Below are positions 8,174-16,003 of a stretch of 64,000 nucleotides of DNA, one piece after another. The position numbers were made by a program, and so were the translations under genes. Location of the stretch: contig NZ_VOSI01000002.1 in NCBI RefSeq assembly GCF_019797745.1, positions 496,001 through 560,000 of the forward strand, written 5' to 3'. Every line of letters starts with the position of its first letter. Positions within the stretch are counted from its first letter, which is position 1. Origin of the DNA: Edaphocola aurantiacus (lineage in GTDB: Bacteria > Bacteroidota > Bacteroidia > Chitinophagales > Chitinophagaceae). The notes under the pieces were generated by a model, which worked only from the letters and a program-made list of their open reading frames with translations, was not told where the DNA came from and ran no database searches.

Positions 8174-9130
8174 ATGTACAAATATTTACTGTATCTATTT
8201 GCCTCACTCTCCTCTTCATTCATTTTATCTGCTCAAGAGCAGTATACCGATTTTTCTGTAAATAGTAAATTTGGTCTGGTTAATACCACAAACATGGAAG
8301 AGTATATTGCGCCTTCTTATACAAAGGACATACTTTTTTCTGATGATTATCTGGGTTTTGAAAAAGGTACTGACCTTGATTTTTATAGTAAAACCACAGG
8401 AAAATTATTTCCGTTTTCTACTGCGGAACAGCATTACCATTTATATGTTAAGACAACGGAATATCTGCATATTGCTACAAAAGAGCATAAAAGTGCCCTT
8501 TTAGACCAACAGTTTAAAATAGCCCATACCTTTCCTTATTTGTATAGTTCTATAAATAGTTTTTTATTCACGCCATTTATTATTGCAAAGTCGAAAGATG
8601 GATATGATGTTTATAATACAAATCAATCTTTTAAACTATTGCATAAACAAATAAAAGCATCCGATTATTCCATTATTAAGATACTGGATAAGGAAAAAAG
8701 GCTCGATTATTATGCTGTTTTCTATGGCAAGGAAACCGTGGATTTGTATACTGAAGAGTTTAAATTGCTGAAAAGTATCCGTGCGCATGCCGGTACAGAA
8801 ATGGAAGCAATTGCCATCCTGAAACCATATTATAAGGTAAATAATGAAATTGAAAATTTTGATCCTCCCAGAGCAGCGGATATTACTGATTGGTATATAG
8901 TAAGGCAGGAAAAGGGGTATAAGATTTATGAAACACAGCTGTTTTCAAGCTTATATCTGAAAGTTAATGACCGGTTTGATGTACAGAATACCTGGTCAGA
9001 TGAGGTTAAAATATTTGACAAAAGTGCAAAAGAAACCTATGTATTTAAATTGAATGGAACAGATAAAAAAGCCCTGATTCCGATGAAATACCAGCAATTA
9101 ATGGGCCTGGAAATAATAGACAGAAACTAG
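8174..9130 (+). CDS. Secreted protein of unknown function, WG-repeat-like
   Basis: A 318-residue protein with a clear signal peptide: MYKYLLYLFASLSSSFILSA, with probable cleavage after SAQ, so it is periplasmic or outer-surface. The mature part is rich in beta-strand-like, aromatic segments. It contains KFGLVNTT near residue 32, which resembles the start of a WG/KWG repeat, and later repeats of the type DGYDVYN and KGYKIYE. These suggest a repeat propeller fold, but I cannot assign a family. It stands alone between the mnmG terminator and a bidirectional terminator. Confidence 0.75.
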   Translation: MYKYLLYLFASLSSSFILSAQEQYTDFSVNSKFGLVNTTNMEEYIAPSYTKDILFSDDYLGFEKGTDLDFYSKTTGKLFPFSTAEQHYHLYVKTTEYLHIATKEHKSALLDQQFKIAHTFPYLYSSINSFLFTPFIIAKSKDGYDVYNTNQSFKLLHKQIKASDYSIIKILDKEKRLDYYAVFYGKETVDLYTEEFKLLKSIRAHAGTEMEAIAILKPYYKVNNEIENFDPPRAADITDWYIVRQEKGYKIYETQLFSSLYLKVNDRFDVQNTWSDEVKIFDKSAKETYVFKLNGTDKKALIPMKYQQLMGLEIIDRN

Positions 9131-9144
9131 ACTTTATAGATAAT

Positions 9145-9181
9145 AAAAATGGTTTTCAGTATATCACTGAAAACCATTTTT
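9145..9181. terminator. Bidirectional terminator between the secreted protein gene and purN
   Basis: A 16-base perfect stem AAAAATGGTTTTCAGT around a 5-base loop, with A-run on the left and T-run on the right, placed between convergent genes. Confidence 0.85.
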
Positions 9182-9184
9182 GCT

Positions 9185-9745
9185 TTATTTCAATAAAAAC
9201 TCAATCGCTCTGGGAAAATAGAAATGCTCCAGTTTATGGATATTCTGTGCCAGCATTTCCGGAGTATCATGTTCTGCTATGGTGCAATGCGCCTGTACAA
9301 TTACATTACCTTCATCATAGTGTTCATTTACATAGTGAATCGTAATACCGCTCTCCTTCTCTTTCTGTTCTATTACTGTATTATGTACATTCATGCCATA
9401 CATACCTTTACCACCATATTTAGGCAGTAAAGCCGGGTGAATATTGATGATTTTACCTGGGTATTTTTCAACCAAAGCAGATGGTATTTTCCATAAAAAT
9501 CCTGCAAGTATCAGTAAATCAGGATTATATGTATTTATTTTATTTATAAATTCTTCAGAAGAAAAACGCTCTTTATTGATCATTTCTACCGGGATATGAT
9601 GCTTTTCCGCAATATTCAGTACACCCGCACCGGCTTTATTACAAACAATAGCCACAGGTTTAGCGATGTTTTTGCCTTCAAAATAGTCAAGTATAGCCTG
9701 TACATTAGAACCGGCACCGGAAGCAAATAAAATGATATTTTTCAT
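9185..9745 (-). CDS. purN: Phosphoribosylglycinamide formyltransferase PurN
   Basis: A 186-residue enzyme, near the usual length of about 190-210. It transfers the formyl group of 10-formyltetrahydrofolate to GAR in purine synthesis. Visible motifs are the phosphate-binding FASGAGSNVQAI near the N-terminus, the catalytic NIHPALLP (Asn101, His103), and the folate-side ITIHYVNEHYDEG with Asp144. The complement of 9750-9757 reads TACCTTTG, a perfect -7 promoter element. It lies so close to the ATG that the transcript may be almost leaderless. No other purine gene is nearby. Confidence 0.95.
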   Translation of the reverse strand: MKNIILFASGAGSNVQAILDYFEGKNIAKPVAIVCNKAGAGVLNIAEKHHIPVEMINKERFSSEEFINKINTYNPDLLILAGFLWKIPSALVEKYPGKIINIHPALLPKYGGKGMYGMNVHNTVIEQKEKESGITIHYVNEHYDEGNVIVQAHCTIAEHDTPEMLAQNIHKLEHFYFPRAIEFLLK

Positions 9746-9774
9746 GCTGCAAAGGTATTTTATTTAGCAACAAA

Positions 9775-9806
9775 AAAAGATAGTTCTGCATACAGAACTA
9801 TCTTTT
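9775..9806 (-). terminator. Terminator of the first POT transporter gene
   Basis: AAAAGATAGTTCTG pairs with CAGAACTATCTTTT around a 4-base loop, just downstream of the minus-strand stop at 9827. Confidence 0.8.
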
Positions 9807-9826
9807 ACTTCATTAAAATATATAGT

Positions 9827-11431
9827 TTATTTTACTTCCTGCATTAGCTTTTTAACTACAGGCGAGATTATAATCAATACTACACCGGCTATAAGTGCAT
9901 AGATAGCCAGTTGCTTATAACCATCTGTATAGGCAATCAGTTTTTCTACCGGACTTGCATGCTCATTGGCCTGTGCCATACCAGCACCCAGGATACCAGC
10001 TACATATTGACCATAAGCACTGGCAAGGAACCACATACCCATCATTACACCCTGCAGGCGTGCAGGAGATAATTTAGTCATAATAGACAGACCTATCGGA
10101 GACAAACATAATTCACCAAAAGTAATTACCAGGTAAGCAAGTGTAAAGATATCAAGACTAGCCATACCCGGTACTAGCTGGAAGAATCGTGTTGCATAGA
10201 ATACATAGAATGCCAGGGCCAGGAATATAAATCCTAAACCGAATTTCACAACGGTATTAGGCTCTATTTTCTTCTTTGCAAGGCCTAACCATATCAGGCC
10301 TACAATAGGTGCAAATATGATCACAAACAGGGAATTAGCGGCATTGTTTACCCCATTAGGGTCCAGTTTAATTGCACCTAATAATTTATCATCCAGGTTA
10401 TTGGCAGCAAACAAACTAAGAGATCCGCCACTTTGTTCGAAAAATGCCCAGAAAATAATAGAGAAAATAATAAATACTAGCGCTGCACCTAATTTTTTCG
10501 CTTCTGCAGCGGTATGACGGGTCATTTCATAAATCAGATATATAAGAGTAGCCGGACCAATGATATACATAAACCAGTCAGTATATTCCGTTTTAGCTAC
10601 CATTTTCATAACCACAGGAATCATTGCCAAAGCACCAATGTACACAGCATATTCGTACCATGCTTTGCCGTTTTTAACGGATTCTGTACGTGCTTTCATC
10701 GGTGCTGCATTCGGATCATTTCCAATTGTGCCGAAATCGAAATCCTGTTTCATTGTATTATTAACAGGAGGATTGGTAATCGGCGACAGTCCTATTGGTC
10801 CTAAGTGTTTTCTGGTATTCAGAAAGGTAATCAGGCTTATTGCCATTACTACAGCTGCCAGACCGAATGCCACATTCCAGTGCAGATGATCTGGTATCAT
10901 GCTACCTAATAATTGACCCTTACCAATCGCTACGCAGGCATAACCGCCCAGCAGAGCACCAATATTGATACCGGAATAGAACAGGGAAAAACCTGCATCC
11001 CGGCGATTATCGCCCTGTTTGTAGAGGTTACCCACCATAGTAGAGATATTTGGTTTAAAGAAACCGGTACCGATTACTGTAAAGGATATACCCAGAAAGA
11101 AAAATTTATGCGGATCGGCTGCGAGAATAAGGCTACCTATAATCATAAGTATACCACCCCAGAATAATGATTTTCTGAATCCTAATATTTTATCGGCAAA
11201 TAAACCGCCGATGAAGGTAAATGCGTAAACAAATGCCTGAGTAGCGCCATATTGCAAATTGGCCTGTGTTTCTGGCATAGACAACTGGTGTACCATAAAG
11301 AAGGTAAGCATGCCGCGCATCCCGTAAAAGCAAAAGCGCTCCCACATTTCGGAAAAGAATAGATGCCATAGTTGTTTAGGATATTTGCCTTTAAAGCTCT
11401 GAATTTCTTCTAAAGTAAGATTCTGACTCAT
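9827..11431 (-). CDS. POT (PTR2) family proton-coupled peptide transporter
   Basis: A 534-residue inner-membrane protein with about 14 hydrophobic segments. The family signature EMWERFCFYGMRG (the ExxER proton-coupling motif) lies near residue 29. FFKPNISTMVG and FSLFYSGINIGALLG match the PTR2 signatures. It would import di- or tripeptides with protons. It lies downstream of a second POT gene (11509-12882) on the same strand, but a hairpin terminator separates them, so they are probably separate transcripts. The two proteins share the same motifs and probably arose by duplication. Confidence 0.93.
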   Translation of the reverse strand: MSQNLTLEEIQSFKGKYPKQLWHLFFSEMWERFCFYGMRGMLTFFMVHQLSMPETQANLQYGATQAFVYAFTFIGGLFADKILGFRKSLFWGGILMIIGSLILAADPHKFFFLGISFTVIGTGFFKPNISTMVGNLYKQGDNRRDAGFSLFYSGINIGALLGGYACVAIGKGQLLGSMIPDHLHWNVAFGLAAVVMAISLITFLNTRKHLGPIGLSPITNPPVNNTMKQDFDFGTIGNDPNAAPMKARTESVKNGKAWYEYAVYIGALAMIPVVMKMVAKTEYTDWFMYIIGPATLIYLIYEMTRHTAAEAKKLGAALVFIIFSIIFWAFFEQSGGSLSLFAANNLDDKLLGAIKLDPNGVNNAANSLFVIIFAPIVGLIWLGLAKKKIEPNTVVKFGLGFIFLALAFYVFYATRFFQLVPGMASLDIFTLAYLVITFGELCLSPIGLSIMTKLSPARLQGVMMGMWFLASAYGQYVAGILGAGMAQANEHASPVEKLIAYTDGYKQLAIYALIAGVVLIIISPVVKKLMQEVK

Positions 11432-11459
11432 TGAATGGATTTAGTATTCATGAAAATAA

Positions 11460-11487
11460 AAAGTCTCTAACAGGAGTTAGAGACTTT
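11460..11487 (-). terminator. Terminator between the two POT genes
   Basis: AAAGTCTCTAAC pairs with GTTAGAGACTTT around AGGA, 22 bases past the stop of the upstream POT gene on the minus strand. Confidence 0.8.
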
Positions 11488-11508
11488 AAAAGTATGTAAT
11501 TTTTCTTA

Positions 11509-12882
11509 TTATTTGACGCCGTGCATCATTCTCACCAGAACTTTATTTAAGGCGATCATAGCCAGTCCGCAGATGATTACGAAGATAGAGATATACAGGA
11601 ATATCTTACCTGCACCCAATGTTTCTACAGAAGAAGCCAGGAATCCACCAACGATGTTTGCTACGAAAGAGGATAATAACCATACACCCATCAGCAGTGA
11701 AGCCAGCTTAGGAGGTGATAATTTGGTTACTACAGAAAGCCCTACAGGAGACAAACACAGCTCACCGATAGTATGTACCAGGTAAGTTAAGATAAGCCAC
11801 CAGATGCTTGCTTTAATCGCTTCATTAGGGATATCGCCACCTCTTTCCTGTACTGCACCCAGCATGAACCAGAAACCGATACCCAGAATAACCATACCTA
11901 AACCCATTTTGAGAGGAGTAGATAATTTCTGACCGATTCTGCTTTCCCAGAATACTGCGAATACAGGTGCCAGTAATACAATGAATACAGGGTTTACACT
12001 CTGGAACCATGAAGTAGGGATTTCAAATCCGAATACATTACGGTTAATAAACTTATCTGTATATAAAGTAAGGGAAGAACCTGCCTGCTCGAAACCGGCG
12101 AAGAAGAAGATTGCAAAGAAGAAGAAAACAAAAATAACAGTGATTCTTTGCTTTTCCTCCTTGGTCATCGGAGCATTGCTTTTTACGCCTTCAATTTCTG
12201 TATTTGCTTTTTTAGTAGTCGGTTTCAGACCCAGGTTGCCTAGGTATTTCGCCGCCAGCATATTGAAAATGATCTGGCCTAATAACATACCTACACCCGA
12301 AGCCAGGAAGCCGTATTTATAACCATAGGAGATAACCGTTCCGGCAGCATCTTTGGTAGCAAAGATATTATCAGTCAGTAAACCGATTACCAGAGGAGCC
12401 AGGAAGGCACCCAGGTTGATACCCATATAGAAGATAGAGAATGCAGAATCTCTTCTTTTGTCTCCATCCTGGTATAAACCACCCACTAATGTGGATATGT
12501 TCGGTTTAAAGAACCCGTTACCTATGATAAGAAGGAATAGACCAAGGTACATACCAGTATGGTTGCTCATGGCAAAAAGGACAAACTGCCCCAGCATCAT
12601 AATAGTACCGCCAATAGTGATGGCTTTACGCTGACCCAGGTAAGTATCTGCCAGCCAGCCTCCGATCAGAGGGGTGAAGTATACAAAACCGGTAAAGAAG
12701 CCATAAATAAGACTGGCGTCTTTAGGGTCGATTGCCAAACCACCCTGGAAAAGGGATTTGGTTAAATAGAGCATTAAAATGCCGCGCATTCCATAATACG
12801 AAAAGCGTTCCCACATTTCTGTGAAGAACAGCAGATACAATCCTTTAGGATGCCCTTTTTTTGCTTGAATTGCTTGATCCAT
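11509..12882 (-). CDS. POT (PTR2) family proton-coupled peptide transporter, paralog
   Basis: A 457-residue integral membrane protein with the EMWERFSYYGMRG motif near residue 23, FFKPNISTLVGGLY, and FSIFYMGINLGAFLAP. It has the two long cytosolic stretches common in bacterial POT proteins. It differs from its neighbour by lacking roughly 75 residues, mainly in the central loop and one helix pair. Predicted role is proton-driven uptake of short peptides. The complement of 12933-12940 (GAAATTTG) is a weak -7 promoter element about 50 bases upstream of the start. Confidence 0.92.
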   Translation of the reverse strand: MDQAIQAKKGHPKGLYLLFFTEMWERFSYYGMRGILMLYLTKSLFQGGLAIDPKDASLIYGFFTGFVYFTPLIGGWLADTYLGQRKAITIGGTIMMLGQFVLFAMSNHTGMYLGLFLLIIGNGFFKPNISTLVGGLYQDGDKRRDSAFSIFYMGINLGAFLAPLVIGLLTDNIFATKDAAGTVISYGYKYGFLASGVGMLLGQIIFNMLAAKYLGNLGLKPTTKKANTEIEGVKSNAPMTKEEKQRITVIFVFFFFAIFFFAGFEQAGSSLTLYTDKFINRNVFGFEIPTSWFQSVNPVFIVLLAPVFAVFWESRIGQKLSTPLKMGLGMVILGIGFWFMLGAVQERGGDIPNEAIKASIWWLILTYLVHTIGELCLSPVGLSVVTKLSPPKLASLLMGVWLLSSFVANIVGGFLASSVETLGAGKIFLYISIFVIICGLAMIALNKVLVRMMHGVK

Positions 12883-12985
12883 CTTTGAATTAGATAATTG
12901 TTAAATTTTTAATTTTGGCTGACTAAGGTATGCAAATTTCTTTACATAGAGTTAAAATATTGGCCGAAGTTTAACCATGTCAAAT

Positions 12986-13015
12986 AAAAATCCCCCAGGT
13001 TCTAACCCTGGGGGA
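12986..13015 (-). terminator. Terminator of the TPR membrane protein gene
   Basis: TCCCCCAGG pairs with CCTGGGGGA. On the minus strand it is followed by TTTTT (complement of 12986-12990), right after the stop at 13038. Confidence 0.85.
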
Positions 13016-13037
13016 TGTGCTATAATAATAAATAATA

Positions 13038-13751
13038 TTAGTCGATAGAAATTTCGCCTAAACGGGCCAGGTACTTGTCTACGTCGCGTGCCTGTAATGT
13101 GTTCGGGAATTTCTCCTTAATCTCTTTGTAGAATTTCTTAGCATCTTCTAATTTACCTGCTTTCTCGCTGGCCAGACCTGCGCGGAAAGTATATAAAGCT
13201 GAAGTATACTGATCGTTTTCGTCAGAAGCTGCTTTTTTGTAGCTTTCGATACCTTTATCTGTTTTACCGGCATCCATATAAGCATCACCTAATGCTCCCT
13301 GAGCCAGGTTAGCTACTACTGTACCTTCACCATTAAACTCGCTCAGATACTTAATTGCGTTATTAACATCACCGGTTTTCAGATAGCTGATACCTGCATA
13401 ATATTTAGCCAGGTTAGCTGCTTTAGTACCGCTGTGTTTCTTAATTACTGATAATGCACTTGCATGCTGACCATCTCCTTTCAGTACTGTATTTACAGAG
13501 TCCACTTCGAACCACTTTTGTACATAAGAAAGGTCTTTCATTGCTTTCTCTTCTCCCGGAGCCTGTACCAGATATTTATAACCAAAGTAACCGCCTACCA
13601 GCACCAGTACAGCAACTACTGCACCAATAATCACTTTTTTATTTTTATCAAAAGAGTTCTGCATCACAAAAGCTACATCTGTTGCTTTCATCTTGCTATC
13701 GTTCTCTCCAAACACTTCTACGCCAGGTTTATTTCTAGATGATTGAGCCAT
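13038..13751 (-). CDS. Tetratricopeptide protein with N-terminal membrane anchor, YfgM-like
   Basis: A 237-residue protein: about 38 polar residues, one transmembrane helix (about 39-60, KKVIIGAVVAVLVLVGGYFG), then TPR-type helical pairs (for example AKYYAGISYLKTGDVNNAIK, ALGDAYMDAGKTDKGIESYK, FRAGLASEKAGKLEDAKKFY). This layout, inside-short and outside-TPR, matches the YfgM/BamD-like ancillary translocon proteins that act at the membrane surface in protein export and folding; this role is inferred. A full promoter lies at 13781-13812 and a strong terminator follows, so the gene is monocistronic. Confidence 0.85.
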   Translation of the reverse strand: MAQSSRNKPGVEVFGENDSKMKATDVAFVMQNSFDKNKKVIIGAVVAVLVLVGGYFGYKYLVQAPGEEKAMKDLSYVQKWFEVDSVNTVLKGDGQHASALSVIKKHSGTKAANLAKYYAGISYLKTGDVNNAIKYLSEFNGEGTVVANLAQGALGDAYMDAGKTDKGIESYKKAASDENDQYTSALYTFRAGLASEKAGKLEDAKKFYKEIKEKFPNTLQARDVDKYLARLGEISID

Positions 13752-13780
13752 TATTGAATTGTATATAATTTTAAGTGGGG

Positions 13781-13812
13781 CAAATTTATATTAAATTTAT
13801 ATAATTGTCAAA
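13781..13812 (-). promoter_or_regulatory. Promoter of the TPR membrane protein gene
   Basis: On the minus strand TTTG (complement of 13809-13812), 20 bases, then TAAATTTG (complement of 13781-13788): a perfect Bacteroidota housekeeping promoter about 30 bases upstream of the ATG. Confidence 0.75.
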
Positions 13813-13938
13813 TGTATGCCCGTACTTGTTTAAAGTTTTCTGGAGAATGGGAGGATATTTAGATAATTAATGTGATTATCAAACAGTTATAAGCTTGTCT
13901 AATCCCCTGGTTTCCTTACCTGCTGCCAGTGCTTATGG

Positions 13939-15141
13939 TTAATCTGTAAAATTAAATAAGTCTCTGTAGGCCTTGTTGAATTTCGTTTCGCTGAAATGGG
14001 TTACTGCATATTCGTAATTATTACGGGATATCTGCTGCAATAATTCCCGGTCGGCCGATAATCTTTTTAGTTTTTCCAGTCCAGATGTTACAATAGCCTC
14101 TTCTTCTGTTTCATGGATCAACAGACCTGCCACCCCATCAATAATATTTCCCCGTATGCCATCTACCGCAGTAGATACAATAGCGACACCACAACTCATT
14201 GCTTCCATAATGCTTAATGGGAAACCTTCAAAAGCCGAAGTCATAATAAGCACATCCATCTGTTTGTGCAGATCATACATCGACTTCTCATCAGTAATGA
14301 GCCCGTGCCAGTGTATATGCGGTCGTATGTCTGCAGGAATCTCAGATTCAAAATTGCCGGCAAAATGAAATTCAATCGGTAACTGAGCGGCTAATGCCTT
14401 TCTTGCGATTTCCAAAATCAGGTATAACCTTTTGGGCCATCCGCTACGGCCGGCATAGTATACTTTTAAAGTATCGCCGGGAGAATGGACCGTGTATTGC
14501 TCCGGTACGGGTACGGTATTTTGGATCTGCGTGATGCGACTGTCGTACAAAGAAGGGATGCCCAGCTGACGATAAAAGCTTATATGCTGATCAATGATAA
14601 GTTGTGTAATCATTGCCCGCTTATCCATAACAGGAATGTAGGGGAAGGTGATCCAGCCAAAACGCTTTTCGGCATTATGGATCAGTTCAGTCTTCAATAT
14701 GCTTTTACGAATATGTGGGAATAATTTATAAGCAAAATTGCACTGACCATTAAAGACTGTAGGTGCATGATCCTGCTGGTTGATGTACTGTGCACATATG
14801 CCCCGGTAAAGGAAATTGAATCCGTAAAGCCATTTATTATCTGTATACCTACTGATGTCTTTTATGGTAACATGCGGCAGGGTGAAAAAGCGTTTCATTT
14901 CCACCTCGTCTGACTTACGGGTAAAAAACACGATTACTTTTTTATCTGGTATAGCCCGCAGAACAGAAGCATGTACTTTTTCGGCACCCCCCAGTCCGTA
15001 AATAGGAAAGAAACAAAATAAATCATACTCTTTTTCCGGGAGTGGATTCAGCCGCGCAACCAGTTTGCCGGCCTGCACGAACGGAAACATAATTACCTGT
15101 TCGATGTATCTTTTTAATTGAATCCAGGGATAAAGTGGCAT
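13939..15141 (-). CDS. Glycosyltransferase family 4 protein
   Basis: A 400-residue protein of the GT-B fold. The C-terminal half shows the nucleotide-sugar site EGFPLSIMEAMSCG (with the E-x7-E pattern) and GVAGLLIHETEE. The N-terminal half has LGGAEKV near residue 51, the usual glycine-rich acceptor loop. It would transfer a sugar to a glycan or lipid acceptor at the cytoplasmic membrane; acceptor and donor are unknown. The complement of 15172-15179 reads TATATTTG, a perfect -7 element. It is divergent from the TetR gene and not next to the other sugar genes at 20-24 kb. Confidence 0.9.
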   Translation of the reverse strand: MPLYPWIQLKRYIEQVIMFPFVQAGKLVARLNPLPEKEYDLFCFFPIYGLGGAEKVHASVLRAIPDKKVIVFFTRKSDEVEMKRFFTLPHVTIKDISRYTDNKWLYGFNFLYRGICAQYINQQDHAPTVFNGQCNFAYKLFPHIRKSILKTELIHNAEKRFGWITFPYIPVMDKRAMITQLIIDQHISFYRQLGIPSLYDSRITQIQNTVPVPEQYTVHSPGDTLKVYYAGRSGWPKRLYLILEIARKALAAQLPIEFHFAGNFESEIPADIRPHIHWHGLITDEKSMYDLHKQMDVLIMTSAFEGFPLSIMEAMSCGVAIVSTAVDGIRGNIIDGVAGLLIHETEEEAIVTSGLEKLKRLSADRELLQQISRNNYEYAVTHFSETKFNKAYRDLFNFTD

Positions 15142-15304
15142 GGCACGCGTTTTTGTAAAATGTTAGGATAGCAAATATAAAAAAAGACTGTAACAATATG
15201 TTTTTCTGAGCAGATATCCCCTCGGATGCTACCAACGGGCTGATTACATAATTTATTATCTTTTGGTTAATCCAATGCTTATTCCCGATTATATAATTAC
15301 ATGT

Positions 15305-15329
15305 TCGACAAAATGATTATATTTGTCGA
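15305..15329. promoter_or_regulatory. Probable TetR operator overlapping its promoter
   Basis: TCGACAAA (15305-15312) and TTTGTCGA (15322-15329) form a perfect 8-base inverted repeat with a 9-base spacer, the geometry of a TetR-dimer operator. The right half overlaps TATATTTG (15319-15326), a perfect Bacteroidota -7 element, so binding would block transcription of the adjacent regulator gene. Confidence 0.7.
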
Positions 15330-15330
15330 T

Positions 15331-15924
15331 ATGGAAACGATTTCTGAATATGAAAAAATGAAACAGCAGATACTGGTTGCTGCGAAATCTGTTTTTATAA
15401 AGTATGGATACAATAAAGTATCTATGGATGATATTGCCAAGGCTTTAGGGAAAAGCAGGAGTACACTGTACCACTATTTTAAAAATAAGAAAGAAGTATT
15501 TGAACTCATTGCCTTTACCGAGTTCAAGCGGATTATGCAGCTGGCAGAACTGGAAGTAATCAAAGGAAAAAGTATACAGGATAATCTTATTGACTATTAC
15601 AGTAAAAAAGCAGATTGTGCCAATGAATTGCTGGTTGCCTATAGCTCACTTGCCGAGGAGATAAAAGCACATGAAGATGTGTTTTATGAAATCTCTAAAA
15701 TGCAGGTAGAGGCAGAAGCCAGTGTATTAAGAAGAATACTGGAATGGGCTATTGAACAGAAAGAAATTAATACCGGTAAAGAGCGTGATATTACGTTCCT
15801 GTCGAGAGTGCTGACTACTGCATTGCGCAGTTTTGAACAGGAAGTCTTCCTGCAGAACAAGTTCAGCACATTTAAGGTAAACCTCTCTATGCTGGTAGAA
15901 ATTTTATGTAAAGGATTACGCTAA
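15331..15924 (+). CDS. TetR/AcrR family transcriptional regulator
   Basis: A 197-residue regulator. Its N-terminal helix-turn-helix reads MDDIAKALGKSRSTLYHYF followed by KNKKEVF, the conserved TetR DNA-binding domain. The C-terminal helical domain would bind an unknown ligand. The frame opens at 15301, but residues 1-10 of that version are encoded by the inverted repeat and promoter element at 15305-15329, so I place the start at ATG 15331. ATG 15358 (MKQQILVAAKS) is equally possible if the transcript is not leaderless. Autoregulation through that repeat is likely; the divergent glycosyltransferase could also be a target. Confidence 0.9.
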   Translation: METISEYEKMKQQILVAAKSVFIKYGYNKVSMDDIAKALGKSRSTLYHYFKNKKEVFELIAFTEFKRIMQLAELEVIKGKSIQDNLIDYYSKKADCANELLVAYSSLAEEIKAHEDVFYEISKMQVEAEASVLRRILEWAIEQKEINTGKERDITFLSRVLTTALRSFEQEVFLQNKFSTFKVNLSMLVEILCKGLR

Positions 15925-15941
15925 ATAAATATATTGATACT

Positions 15942-15984
15942 AAAAGCTACGGGCTGCACTATATAGTGCAGCCCGTAGCTTTTT
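15942..15984. terminator. Bidirectional terminator
   Basis: A near-unbroken palindrome: AAAAGCTACGGGCTGCACTA against its complement, with A and T runs at the ends, between the convergent TetR and tail-specific protease genes. Confidence 0.9.
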
Positions 15985-16003
15985 ATAGATAAGAACAGAA
16001 ATC

